In this document: in pieces, positions 7,894-16,646 of the stretch | How positions within the stretch are numbered: position 1 is the stretch's first letter | Layout of the letters: every line of letters begins with the position of its first letter | From: Devosia sp. 66-14 | GTDB lineage: Bacteria; Pseudomonadota; Alphaproteobacteria; Rhizobiales; Devosiaceae | Assembly: GCA_001899085.1 (NCBI GenBank) | Contig: MKVB01000004.1 | Coordinates: forward strand, 100,553-164,552 | DNA: 64,000 bases | Direction: 5' to 3' | Translations under genes and position numbers: made by a program | The notes under the pieces: model-generated | Seen by the model: the letters and a program-made list of their open reading frames with translations, nothing else | What the model was told of the DNA's origin: nothing | Database searches by the model: none

Positions 7894-9405
7894 CTATCGT
7901 GCCGCCGCCGCGACGGCGCGCTTCTGGCGCCGCCGGATCACCGAGGACGGGATGTTCATCCCCTCGCGATATTTTGCCACGGTGCGGCGCGCCACTTCGA
8001 TCCCCCGCTCCTTCTGCAGCATCTCGGCGATGGTGTCGTCCGACAGGATGTCCGACGGCTGCTCGGCATCGATGATCTGCCGGATGCGGTGACGCACGGC
8101 TTCGGCCGAGTGGTCGCCTTCGCCGGTCGAGGAGCCGAGCGCCGTGGTGAAGAAGTACTTCATCTCGAACAGTCCGCGCGGCGTCGACACGTACTTGTTC
8201 GAGGTGACGCGGCTCACTGTCGACTCGTGCATCTCGATGGCGTCGGCGACCGCCTTGAGGGTCATCGGCTTGAGGTGGGTGATGCCGTGTACGAGGAACC
8301 CGTCCTGCTGCTTCACGATCTCGGCGGTGACCTTCAGAATGGTCTGGGCGCGCTGGTCGAGGCTCTTGGCCAGCCAGTTGGCCGTGGCGAGGCAATCGGT
8401 GAGAAAACTCTTCTCCGCCGTGTCGCGGGTCTTCTTGGTCACCGAGGCATAATAGGTGCGGTTGACCAGCACGCGCGGCAGCACATCGGCATTGAGCTCG
8501 ATCTGCCACTCGCCGCCCGGGCCGGGCCGCACGAACACGTCTGGCACCACCGATTCCACCGGGCCCGCCTCGAAGGCACGGCCGGGCCTGGGGTCGAGCT
8601 GGCGCAGCTCGGCCAGCATGTCGAGCAGATCCTCGCGATCGGCTCCCACGACCCGCGCCAGGGCATTGAGGTCGTGCTGGGCGATCAGCTCGAGGTTGTC
8701 GAGCAGGCGCAGCATCAGCGGGTCGAGCCGATCGTTCTCGCGCAGTTGCAGCGCCAGGCACTCGCGCACATCGCGGGCGAACACGCCGACCGGATCGCAC
8801 CCCTGCAGTTTCCCGAGCACCGCCTCGATCGTCCCGACGGGGGCGCCGAGCTGCTCTGCCACGGTTTCGAGCTCAACCGCCAGGTAGCCTGCCTCGTTCA
8901 CGCTGTCGATCAGGAACTGTGCGATCAGCCGCTCGCCGGGGTCGTTGATGATCAGGCCGGCCTGCGCCGCGAGGTGATCGGCCAGCGTCGGACGGGCCGC
9001 AACGAACTGGTCGATATCGGCCGCCTCGCCGTCGCCACCGCCACTGCGCTCGTTCCACTGCGTCGAGTCGGTCTGCCGCTCCGGTGCGGATTGGTCCGGA
9101 AAGACGTTCTCGACCTCGGTGTCGTAGCCATTGGCAATCGAGTCGGCCGACTGGATGCGTTCGGAATAGTCGACCGTATCCTCGGCGGCGTTGAGCTCGG
9201 CTGGACGTTCGGGCGCCTCGGTGGGCTCGTCGGCCGGCTCGGCGCCGTCCTCGCGCTCGAGCAGCGGGTTGCGCAGCAGCTCCGCCTCGACGAAGCTGTT
9301 GAGCTCGAGGTGGCTGAGCTGCAGCAGCCGGATCGACTGCATCAGTTGCGGCGTGAGCGTCAGGCCCTGGCTCTGACGAACCTCAAGCCGTGGCGACAGG
9401 GCCAT
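7894..9405 (-). CDS. rpoN: RNA polymerase sigma-54 factor
   Basis: A 503-residue protein. Region I is glutamine-rich (RQSQGLTLTPQLMQSIRLLQ) and interacts with activators; an acidic region II follows at about 50-130; the core-binding and HTH domains come next; the RpoN box ARRTVAKYRE is at about 472-481 and recognises the -24 promoter element. ATG 9405 is chosen because it starts directly at the conserved MALSPRLEVRQSQ; a start seven codons earlier is possible. It transcribes nitrogen and other activator-dependent genes. A 173-bp gap separates it from lptB. Confidence 0.95.
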   Translation of the reverse strand: MALSPRLEVRQSQGLTLTPQLMQSIRLLQLSHLELNSFVEAELLRNPLLEREDGAEPADEPTEAPERPAELNAAEDTVDYSERIQSADSIANGYDTEVENVFPDQSAPERQTDSTQWNERSGGGDGEAADIDQFVAARPTLADHLAAQAGLIINDPGERLIAQFLIDSVNEAGYLAVELETVAEQLGAPVGTIEAVLGKLQGCDPVGVFARDVRECLALQLRENDRLDPLMLRLLDNLELIAQHDLNALARVVGADREDLLDMLAELRQLDPRPGRAFEAGPVESVVPDVFVRPGPGGEWQIELNADVLPRVLVNRTYYASVTKKTRDTAEKSFLTDCLATANWLAKSLDQRAQTILKVTAEIVKQQDGFLVHGITHLKPMTLKAVADAIEMHESTVSRVTSNKYVSTPRGLFEMKYFFTTALGSSTGEGDHSAEAVRHRIRQIIDAEQPSDILSDDTIAEMLQKERGIEVARRTVAKYREGMNIPSSVIRRRQKRAVAAAAR

Positions 9406-9429
9406 AGGCGCGTTTCCCCGAGGCACTGG

Positions 9430-9485
9430 CGCGCTTTCAGGAAAGTCCTAGACCTTCCCGGTCCGAAAGCGCGGCAAACAAAGTG
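9430..9485 (+). repeat. degenerate intergenic mosaic-type repeat (copy 1)
   Basis: TCAGGAAAG, then AGACCTTCCCGGTCCGAAAG and CGGCAAACAA, align base by base with the element at 21729-21795. The element family looks like the rhizobial intergenic mosaic repeats known upstream of many Hyphomicrobiales genes; that link is from memory. It sits between lptB and rpoN. Confidence 0.5.
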
Positions 9486-9578
9486 AGGCTTCCGGCGCCA
9501 TCCATGCATGATTGGCGCCGCAAGGGCAAGAACCGTGCCAAGAATGGTTAAGCGTGGCGACGCTTCGTCGCGACGTTA

Positions 9579-10346
9579 CTAAACCTCGAACGTGTCGCCC
9601 AGGTACACGCGTCGCGCCTCGGGGTCGGCGGCGATGACGTCCGGCTTGCCCTGGATCATCACGTGGCCTTCATGGATGACATAGGCACGATCGACCAGCG
9701 ACAGGGTCTCGCGCACCGAATGGTCGGTGATCAAGACGCCGATGCCGCGGCGCGTCAGGTGCTTGACCAGCATCTTCACCTCGCTCACCGCGATCGGGTC
9801 GACACCGGCGAACGGTTCGTCGAGCAGCATGAACAGCGGGTCAGTGGCGACCGCCCGGGCGATCTCGACCCGCCGCCGTTCGCCCCCTGACAGCGCCAGG
9901 GCATTGGACTTGGCGATATGGGCGATGCCGAACTCGGCCAGCAATTCGTTGAGGCGTGCCATCCGGTCGGCCTTGCGAGGCACATGTCCCTCGAGCACAG
10001 CGAGGATATTGCCTTCGACGCTGAGGCCGCGAAAGATCGAGCTCTCCTGCGGCAGGTAGCCGATGCCGAGCCGGCCGCGCTGGAACAACGGCAGGTTGGT
10101 GATCGGCCGCCCATCGACCAGGATCTTGCCCTTGTCCGGTTTCACCAGCCCCATGATCATGGTGAAGACCGTGGTCTTGCCGGCGCCGTTCGGGCCGAGC
10201 AGGCCTACCGCTTCGCCGCGCCGCACCGCCAGGCTGACATTCTCGACCACCGTACGCTTGCCGAAGCTCTTGTTGAGCCCGTGCGCCACCAGCCAGCCGG
10301 TCTGGTCGACCGGGGTCCTGGCCGTCGTTGTCTCCGCCTCGCTCAT
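9579..10346 (-). CDS. lptB: LPS export ABC transporter ATP-binding protein LptB
   Basis: A 255-residue ATPase. Walker A GPNGAGKTT is at 51-59, the Q-loop at PQESS (about 99-103), the signature LSGGERRR at 152-159, Walker B LFMLLDEP at 171-178 and the H-loop ITDHSVRE near 207. It drives extraction of lipopolysaccharide from the inner membrane with LptFG (not in this window). It overlaps lptA by 4 bases, so lptC-lptA-lptB are translationally coupled. Confidence 0.95.
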   Translation of the reverse strand: MSEAETTTARTPVDQTGWLVAHGLNKSFGKRTVVENVSLAVRRGEAVGLLGPNGAGKTTVFTMIMGLVKPDKGKILVDGRPITNLPLFQRGRLGIGYLPQESSIFRGLSVEGNILAVLEGHVPRKADRMARLNELLAEFGIAHIAKSNALALSGGERRRVEIARAVATDPLFMLLDEPFAGVDPIAVSEVKMLVKHLTRRGIGVLITDHSVRETLSLVDRAYVIHEGHVMIQGKPDVIAADPEARRVYLGDTFEV

Positions 10347-10795
10347 TGCGGGGTGAAGACGCCGGTGACCCGGCCCCCTTTATTGCCCTTGAACACCGAG
10401 TTGTTGGTCTTGAGGTTGATGGTGAGCTCCGGCCCGTTGAGCTTGCCCTGCGCATTGACCACCGTGACATTGCCGCTGAGCTTGAGGATCAGCGTGTCGG
10501 GATCGAACGTCGCCTGGGCACCGGTGGCGTCCTGGCTGTCGGTCTTGATCCGCACATGGCCGGTGGCGGTGAGGCTGTCTATATCGCTCTGCCCGCCGCT
10601 CCCATAGATCACCACCACCTTGTCGGCCCATAGCTGCAGCCCGGTGCGGGTGATCACCACGTTGCCGGTGAAGGTGGCGTTGTTGTTGCCCTGGTCGATG
10701 GTGAAGTCGTCTGCCGATACGTTCACCGGCTCGGCCGCCTGCGCCGATAAGGACAGCGCCATCATGGCCACGATGACGGCGATAAGCTGCTTCAT
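10343..10795 (-). CDS. lptA: LPS transport periplasmic protein LptA
   Basis: A 150-residue protein with a signal peptide (hydrophobic VIVAMMALSLSAQA, cleavage probably after AQA at about 20) and an OstA-like beta-jellyroll with the repeats NNATFTGNVVITR, SLTATGHVRIKT and LKLSGNVTVVN. It bridges the periplasm between LptC and LptD. It overlaps both lptC and lptB by 4 bases. Confidence 0.92.
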   Translation of the reverse strand: MKQLIAVIVAMMALSLSAQAAEPVNVSADDFTIDQGNNNATFTGNVVITRTGLQLWADKVVVIYGSGGQSDIDSLTATGHVRIKTDSQDATGAQATFDPDTLILKLSGNVTVVNAQGKLNGPELTINLKTNNSVFKGNKGGRVTGVFTPQ

Positions 10796-11430
10796 TCCGT
10801 TTCCCCCGGGGTCGCGCCCAGTGTCACCCTGGCGTTCTTGAAGGTGTAGATGCCGGTCCCGCGATCATAGGTCATGCCGTCGGAGACGATGTGCGAGCCG
10901 CCCGGCATGGTGATGTCGACATTGCCGCTCGCCACCAGCCGCCAGTTCATCAGGTCGGCGAACACACCCTCGAGCGTGCCGTCGAGCCCTTCGGTGCTGG
11001 TGACGCGGGCCACGCCCGGCACGTTCAGCAACTGGTCGTTGGTCTGGAATTGCGCGGCCGCCGCCTCTGCCTGCATCGCCGCCCCGGTTGTCGGCGTCAT
11101 GGTGAAGATGGCGTCTTCCATGTCGATCACGTCGGTCTGCGTCGGCGCCACCTTGGCGGCGCGGGCCGACAGCGCGTAGAGCGTGCCGTCATCGCCGGTC
11201 GAAGTGAGCCGCGGCGTTTCCACCACCAGATTGTCGCGATCGATGCGGATGTTGGAATAGCCGAAGCGCTGGCCGAGATTGTCGACCACGATCATCACCA
11301 GCAGCCCGGCGAACAGCAGGACGCCCGCCGCCGGCACCAGCCAGCGCAACAGCCCGACCAGCCGGTTGCGCCGCATCAGTCGCCGGTACAGCGCGGCGCG
11401 ATCGTCCAGCGGGGCGGCCAGCGACACCAT
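10792..11430 (-). CDS. lptC: LPS export system protein LptC
   Basis: A 212-residue protein anchored by one N-terminal membrane segment (LVPAAGVLLFAGLLVMIVV, about 31-49) with a periplasmic jellyroll containing NIRIDRDNLVVETPRL and a C-terminal HIVSDGMTYDRGTGIYTF. It receives LPS from LptBFG and passes it to LptA. The start codon overlaps the last base of the RNase D gene. Confidence 0.9.
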   Translation of the reverse strand: MVSLAAPLDDRAALYRRLMRRNRLVGLLRWLVPAAGVLLFAGLLVMIVVDNLGQRFGYSNIRIDRDNLVVETPRLTSTGDDGTLYALSARAAKVAPTQTDVIDMEDAIFTMTPTTGAAMQAEAAAAQFQTNDQLLNVPGVARVTSTEGLDGTLEGVFADLMNWRLVASGNVDITMPGGSHIVSDGMTYDRGTGIYTFKNARVTLGATPGETE

Positions 11431-12044
11431 CAGCTATGGGCGAAGATGTCGGTCTCGTCCCAGCCCATCAGGTCGAGATCGATCCGGTGCTTGAGGAACT
11501 CGAAGCAGGCCTGGGCCAGTTCGGTTCGCCCTTCGCGGCGCAGCATCCGGTCGAGGTGACGCTTCAGGTCGTGCAGGTAGAGAACGTCCGACGCGGCATA
11601 GTCGAGCTGCGCTTCGGAAATCTTCTCGGCGCCCCAGTCCGAGCTCTGCTGCTGCTTGGACATGTCGATGTTGAGCAGTTCGCGCGCCAGGTCCTTGAGG
11701 CCGTGCCGGTCGGTATAGGTGCGCACCAGCTTCGAAGCGATCTTGGTGCAGTAGACCGGGCCGGTGACGATGCCGAAGCGGTGCTTCAGCACCGCCATGT
11801 CGAAGCGCGCATAGTGGAAGATCTTGGTGACCGCGGGGTCGCTCAACAGCTTGGTGAGGTTCGGCGCTTCCTTCAGATCCTGCGGGATCTGCACCACGTC
11901 GGCGCTGCCGTCGCCGGGCGAGAGCTGCACCACGCAGAGCCGGTCGCGGCGCGGATCGAGCCCCATGGTTTCGGTGTCGATCGCCACCTCCCGGCCATAA
12001 CGCGAGAGGTCGGGCAGGTCGCCCCGGTGCAGTCTGATCGTCAT
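11430..12044 (-). CDS. RNase D-like 3'-5' exonuclease (short form)
   Basis: A 204-residue protein with a DEDDy nuclease core only: AIDTETMG (first D and E), FHYARFDMAVL (second D) and YAASDVLYL (Y and last D). The HRDC domains of full-length RNase D are absent, as is usual for this alphaproteobacterial family located before lptC. It trims 3' ends of RNAs in the cytoplasm. ATG 12044 is preferred because AGGA lies 7 bases upstream and the family begins MTIRLHRGDLP; an ATG at 12083 has no good ribosome site. Confidence 0.88.
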   Translation of the reverse strand: MTIRLHRGDLPDLSRYGREVAIDTETMGLDPRRDRLCVVQLSPGDGSADVVQIPQDLKEAPNLTKLLSDPAVTKIFHYARFDMAVLKHRFGIVTGPVYCTKIASKLVRTYTDRHGLKDLARELLNIDMSKQQQSSDWGAEKISEAQLDYAASDVLYLHDLKRHLDRMLRREGRTELAQACFEFLKHRIDLDLMGWDETDIFAHS

Positions 12045-12173
12045 CTCGAAATCCTGGTTCGGCGATTTGCGCTGTGATGCCATAGCATAAAGGCGTTGGA
12101 AAGACCGGCTGGCATCGTTACAAAACGTCGGGGCGGCAGGCCACGCGGCTCGCTGCGGTTGGGTTTTCTATCG

Positions 12174-14027
12174 ATGACGTTGAGTAAGCTCCGCGACGGG
12201 CTGAGCGGTTTGCCGCGCCGCTGGAAGCAGGCCATCCTGATCGGCTTCGATACTCTCGCGCTGCTCGGCGTGCTGTGGCTCAGCTTCACCATCCGCCTCG
12301 GCGGCACCTTCACGCCCACCGACGCGCATCTGCTGCTGATGCTCCTGGCGCCGCTTCTCGCCGTTCCGGTGTTCGTCCGCCTCGGGCTCTATCGCGCCGT
12401 GATCCGCTACCTGCCGGAGCGCGCGCTGTGGACCATCATCCAGGCGATGATGCTGGCCACGCTGCTCTGGGTGTTCGCGCTGTTCCTCGCCGAGGCCACT
12501 CGGCTGGCGATCTTCCCGCGCACCGTGCCGCTGTTCTATTTCATCTTCGGCACCGTGGTGGTGGCCGGCTCGCGCTTTCTCGCCAAGGCGCTGCTCTGGC
12601 TGCCCGAGCGTCAGGTCGGCCGCGGCGGCGGCGTGGTGATCTATGGCGCCGGCTCGGCCGGCACGCAGCTGGCCGAAGCGCTGCGAGCCCACCGCGCCAG
12701 CTACGTCGTCGCCTTTCTCGATGACGACCGGAACCTGTGGGGCCGCGATGTCGCCGGCATCCGCGTCGATCCGCCGGGCAAGCTGGGCGAACTGATCCGT
12801 AATCGCGGCGTCAGCGAGGTGATCCTCTCGATTCCCTCCGCCGATGCGACCCGCCGCGCCCAGATCGTCGCCGAACTCAGCCACCACCCGATCAAGATCC
12901 GGGCGCTGCCGGCGATCACCGACCTGGTCTCGGGCAAGTACCTGATCAGCCAGCTGCGCGAGATCGATATCGACGACCTGCTGGGCCGCTCGGCCGTGCC
13001 GGCGGACCCCGGGCTGATGCGCGAAATCCTCGCCGACCGGGCGATCCTCGTCACCGGCGCCGGCGGCTCCATCGGCTCGGAACTCACCCGCCTCATCGTC
13101 GAGCGCGCCCCCCGCAAGCTGGTTTTGCTCGAGGCCAACGAGTTCGCTCTCTATGAGATCGACCGCCACCTGCGGACCCGGGCCGACGTGGAGATCGTTC
13201 CGGTTCTCGGCTCGGTCGCCGATGCGGCGCTGGTGCGTCGCACCCTCAGCGAGCAGGGTATCGAGGTGGTCTTTCACGCCGCGGCGCACAAGCACGTGCC
13301 ACTGGTCGAGGCCAATCCGCTCGAGGGCGTGCGCAACAACGTCGTCGGCACCCGCGTGCTGGTGGAGGCGGCAGTCGCCGCCGGCGTTACCCGCTTCGTG
13401 CTGATCTCCTCCGACAAGGCGGTGCGCCCCTCCAGCGTCATGGGCGCCACCAAGCGCTGGGCCGAGCTGATCGTCCGCCATTACGGCAAGGGCAGCGGCC
13501 TGCGCTATTGCTCGGTGCGCTTCGGCAACGTGCTCGGCTCCAATGGCTCGGTGGTACCGCTGTTTCGCGAGCAGATTGCCGCCGGCGGTCCGGTGACCCT
13601 CACCGACAGCCGCATGACGCGCTATTTCATGTCGATCCACGAAGCCGCCGAACTGATCGTCCAGGCCGGCGCCATGGCCGAGGGCGGCGATATCTTCCTG
13701 CTCGAAATGGGGCAGCCGGTCCGCATCCGCGATCTCGCCGAGAACATGATCCGCCTGGCCGGACTGTCGGTGAAGTCGGCCGAGAACCCCTCCGGGGATA
13801 TCGCCATCCTCGAAACCGGCGCCCGTCCCGGCGAGAAGCTGACCGAAGAGCTGTTCTTCGACCCGGCCAACGCCGTCCGCACCGACCAGCCGAAGATCCT
13901 CCGCGCGCCGCGCAGCGGGCGGCAGGCCCCGGACCTCACGGCCGCGCTCGCCGCTCTTACCGCGGCGCTCGAAGCCGAAGACGTGCCGGAGCTGCGCCGG
14001 GTGCTGTTCGATTTCGTCAAGGGCTGA
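12174..14027 (+). CDS. membrane nucleotide-sugar epimerase/dehydratase (CapD/WbpM/PglF type)
   Basis: A 617-residue protein. The first 130 residues carry about four membrane segments, followed by a CoA-binding-like Rossmann region (VVIYGAGSAGTQLAEAL) and then an extended SDR domain with VTGAGGSIGSEL at about residue 293 and the atypical active-site run SDKAVRPSSVMGATK near 411, where Met replaces the usual catalytic Tyr, as known for 4,6-dehydratases of this class. It makes UDP-keto-deoxy sugars for surface glycans at the inner membrane. It stands divergent to the RNase D gene. Confidence 0.9.
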   Translation: MTLSKLRDGLSGLPRRWKQAILIGFDTLALLGVLWLSFTIRLGGTFTPTDAHLLLMLLAPLLAVPVFVRLGLYRAVIRYLPERALWTIIQAMMLATLLWVFALFLAEATRLAIFPRTVPLFYFIFGTVVVAGSRFLAKALLWLPERQVGRGGGVVIYGAGSAGTQLAEALRAHRASYVVAFLDDDRNLWGRDVAGIRVDPPGKLGELIRNRGVSEVILSIPSADATRRAQIVAELSHHPIKIRALPAITDLVSGKYLISQLREIDIDDLLGRSAVPADPGLMREILADRAILVTGAGGSIGSELTRLIVERAPRKLVLLEANEFALYEIDRHLRTRADVEIVPVLGSVADAALVRRTLSEQGIEVVFHAAAHKHVPLVEANPLEGVRNNVVGTRVLVEAAVAAGVTRFVLISSDKAVRPSSVMGATKRWAELIVRHYGKGSGLRYCSVRFGNVLGSNGSVVPLFREQIAAGGPVTLTDSRMTRYFMSIHEAAELIVQAGAMAEGGDIFLLEMGQPVRIRDLAENMIRLAGLSVKSAENPSGDIAILETGARPGEKLTEELFFDPANAVRTDQPKILRAPRSGRQAPDLTAALAALTAALEAEDVPELRRVLFDFVKG

Positions 14028-14034
14028 GCGATCG

Positions 14035-14829
14035 GTGCTGATCGCCCAGCTCTCCGATCCGCACCTGTGCGCGCCCGGTACGCTCTATCAGGGGCTGGTC
14101 GATTCCAACGCCATGTTCGAGGCCGCCCTTGGGCGCCTCGCTGCGCTCGATCCGGCCCCCGACCTGGTCTTGCTGACCGGCGACGTTACCGAGCACGCCA
14201 CGCCTGACGAGTATCGGCTGGCGCGCCATCTGCTGGCCGGCATCAGACAACCGCTGCTCGCCATCCCCGGCAATCACGACGAGCGCGAGGCCTTTCGCGC
14301 CGCTTTTGCCGACTTTGGCTACCTGCCGGCGACGGGCCCGCTGCACTTTGCCCGCACCCGGGGCCCGCTGCGAGTCATCGGCCTCGACATCAGCGTGCCC
14401 GGCCACCACCATGGTGATGTCGATGAGGCGACGGTCGCTTGGCTGGAGGCCACCCTTGCCGCCGATCCGCATCGGCCGACGCTCATCATGCTGCACCAGC
14501 CGCCGGTGGAAACCGGCATCGGCTTCATCGACGCCTATCGCTGCTTCAACGGCGATCGGCTGGCCGGCATCGTCGCCCGCTACCCGGCGGTGGAGCGTGT
14601 GCTGTGCGGGCACGTCCATCGTCACGTCTCGTTGCGCTTCGGCGGCAGTCTGCTGCACATCGCGCCGAGTACCACCACCGCCATCGCGCTCCGTCTGGCG
14701 TCCGGAGCTGAGCCCGCCTCCCATGTCGAGCCGCCCGCCCTGCTGCTGCACCATTGGCGGCAGGAGGCGGGAATGCTCACCCACTACATTCCGGTCGACC
14801 CGGGCGTCGGTCCGTTGCCGTTCTTCTGA
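14035..14829 (+). CDS. metallophosphoesterase, CpdA-like class III phosphodiesterase
   Basis: A 264-residue calcineurin-type enzyme starting at GTG, 7 bp after the dehydratase gene. All metal-binding blocks are present: QLSDPHL (DxH), LLTGDVTEH (GDxxE-like), IPGNHDER (GNHD), LHQPPVE and LCGHVHRH (GHxH). Such enzymes cleave cyclic nucleotides such as cAMP or related phosphodiesters in the cytoplasm. The exact substrate is not shown by the sequence. Confidence 0.85.
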   Translation: MLIAQLSDPHLCAPGTLYQGLVDSNAMFEAALGRLAALDPAPDLVLLTGDVTEHATPDEYRLARHLLAGIRQPLLAIPGNHDEREAFRAAFADFGYLPATGPLHFARTRGPLRVIGLDISVPGHHHGDVDEATVAWLEATLAADPHRPTLIMLHQPPVETGIGFIDAYRCFNGDRLAGIVARYPAVERVLCGHVHRHVSLRFGGSLLHIAPSTTTAIALRLASGAEPASHVEPPALLLHHWRQEAGMLTHYIPVDPGVGPLPFF

Positions 14830-14979
14830 GCGCGAGCCGGAAGCAGCTGACGGCACTATTCATCGGGCATTCAAGTGTTATTGATCACTTGTTGATGATC
14901 AGACGCCGCGGCGGGCTTGGGGCTCCGCCGGCCTCGCGTTCGGCTCCAAGCCCCCTGTGAGATCGTAGGGAGAATTGCC

Positions 14980-15996
14980 ATGAAACGAATTGCACTTGCC
15001 GGCTTTGCAACACTTGGCCTGCTCGCCAGCGCTACGGCGCAGACGCCGCCCCCTGCGGTGGTCAATTTTGCCACCATTGCCGACATGCCGACGCTGAAAG
15101 ATACCGCCAAGCAGGATCATTTCGCCGTTACGCTTTCCGACGCCCAGGTGGTGACCAACATCACCGTCGACTGCACCGCCGGCCGCACCGAGCTGTTGAT
15201 CGTGCGCAACGACAAGGCCTGCGCCATCGGCGGCAACGGCTCGATCATCAATCCGTCCAACAAGCAGGCGCTGCCGCGTACCCAGTACCTGGGCCAGTAT
15301 ACCGTCACCGCCGATGGCAGCACCGACGCGCGGACGCTTTCGATCAACTACCTCGCCGTCGGCAAGGTGGCGCCCGATACCAAGCAGTTCGGCGGTTCGC
15401 TGAACCTGAAGCCCGAGCTCTCCTCGAGCGGTGCCGCCGGTCTCACCCAGTCGGTGCTGAAGAAGATCACCGGCGACAACTCCGGCCCGATCAACAGTGC
15501 CGTCGACACCGTCGATCTCAACCGGCTGTTCATCCCTTCGGCTGGCCTGCCCTCCGACAAGGGCTGCACCTGGTCGGGGAACATGGTCTTCGCCTATCAG
15601 ACCTATTCCTGGTTCATGTCGCTGTCCGCCGACTGCAACGGTAAGGTCTACGAGCTGAAGGGCAATATGCCGTTCACCGACACGCCCGGCGTCGAGGGCC
15701 AGACCCAATACGACCTGACCCTGACGCTGCCCTCCACCGAACTGGTGGGCGACGATGCACTGTTCGCCACCACCGACGAGAACGCCGATCTGTTCGCTTC
15801 GGTCGACGGCATCACCGGCAGCATCATCATGAAGAACTCCAACAACGTCACTGTCACCGTCGACGGCGAGAAGATCACCACGCCAATGAAGGTCGAGGCC
15901 TCCGGCAGCCTCACCGGAACCAACGTACCGCTCGAGCTGGTACGCTCGTTCAGCACCCTGATTGGCATCCTGCCTTCCACCTTTTTTGGCGCTTGA
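14980..15996 (+). CDS. secreted protein of unknown function
   Basis: A 338-residue protein starting at ATG 14980 with GGGAG upstream. A signal peptide is clear: KR, then IALAGFATLGLLASATA with cleavage after ATA-Q. The mature part is rich in Thr, Ser, Asn and beta-type repeats, with four Cys (DCTAGR, KACAIGG, KGCTWSG, ADCNGK) that could form two disulfides. I do not recognise a family. It is monocistronic, with a strong terminator 25 bp after the stop. A CAAGTG-N8-CACTTG inverted repeat lies at 14872-14891 upstream and may be a regulatory site. Confidence 0.75.
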   Translation: MKRIALAGFATLGLLASATAQTPPPAVVNFATIADMPTLKDTAKQDHFAVTLSDAQVVTNITVDCTAGRTELLIVRNDKACAIGGNGSIINPSNKQALPRTQYLGQYTVTADGSTDARTLSINYLAVGKVAPDTKQFGGSLNLKPELSSSGAAGLTQSVLKKITGDNSGPINSAVDTVDLNRLFIPSAGLPSDKGCTWSGNMVFAYQTYSWFMSLSADCNGKVYELKGNMPFTDTPGVEGQTQYDLTLTLPSTELVGDDALFATTDENADLFASVDGITGSIIMKNSNNVTVTVDGEKITTPMKVEASGSLTGTNVPLELVRSFSTLIGILPSTFFGA

Positions 15997-16020
15997 GGCG
16001 GAGCAGACTGTTGAGATTGA

Positions 16021-16049
16021 GCCCCGCGCCGAAAGCGCGGGGCGTTTTT
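16021..16049 (+). terminator. rho-independent terminator of the secreted-protein gene
   Basis: A perfect 9-bp stem (GCCCCGCGC / GCGCGGGGC) with a CGAAA loop, followed by CG and five T residues. It lies 25 bp after the stop at 15996 and points in the same direction. Confidence 0.92.
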
Positions 16050-16116
16050 GTCTTTATCGCCTCGGCCGGGCGGTGCCTCAGCATGGCTGGTGGAGTTTGC
16101 TGCGAGCTCGTAGGCA

Positions 16117-16590
16117 TCACGCCCGCTCGGGTGCCTCGTCGCCGGCCCGGATCGGCTTCACCGCTTCGAGGTTCTCGCCGCGGAACTGCGCGATGCGCAG
16201 CCGGAAATTATAGCCGATGCGCTCGGCCCGTTCGACGAACAGCGCCGCGACATCGGGTGGGCAGAGTTCCTCCGCCGTCTCGCGGAACAGCTTCAGCCAG
16301 CGCGCGAAGTGCCGGTCCGAGAGTTCCGGGATGGCGATGTGCTTGGGCATCGGGCGGCCATAGTAGCGGCCGCTGCCGAGCAGCATCGAGCTCCAGAAAT
16401 CGGCGATGGTCTTCAAGTGCGCCGGCCACTCGGCTTCCGGGATCACCCGGTTGAATACCGGTCCGATCACCTCGTCCCGCCGCGCCTTACCGTAGAACGC
16501 CTCGACCACTGCGGTCACCATGGCGTCATCGAGGTCGGCGGGGATCAACCGGCCGGTAGGGTGGAGGCGCGGGCCTTCGGGAACGGTCAC
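16117..16590 (-). CDS. group III truncated haemoglobin
   Basis: A 157-residue globin starting at GTG with AAAGG 8 bases upstream. Family marks are VEAFYGKARRD and VFNRVI in the first helices, the WPAHLKTIADFWSSMLLGSGRYYGRPM segment typical of group III, and the proximal histidine in HFARWLKLFRET. It binds haem and probably oxygen or NO, giving a role in nitrosative or low-oxygen conditions. It is convergent to the secreted-protein gene. Confidence 0.88.
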   Translation of the reverse strand: MTVPEGPRLHPTGRLIPADLDDAMVTAVVEAFYGKARRDEVIGPVFNRVIPEAEWPAHLKTIADFWSSMLLGSGRYYGRPMPKHIAIPELSDRHFARWLKLFRETAEELCPPDVAALFVERAERIGYNFRLRIAQFRGENLEAVKPIRAGDEAPERA

Positions 16591-16646
16591 GTCATGGCCT
16601 TTCGGAGCCGCCGGCGCATCGATGCGCCGGCGGAGATATGGTGTGC

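Noticed and set aside
14872-14891. CAAGTG-N8-CACTTG as an eighth copy of the island box
   Set aside because: It shares only GTTAT with the box and lacks the second half-site; at most it is an unrelated operator.
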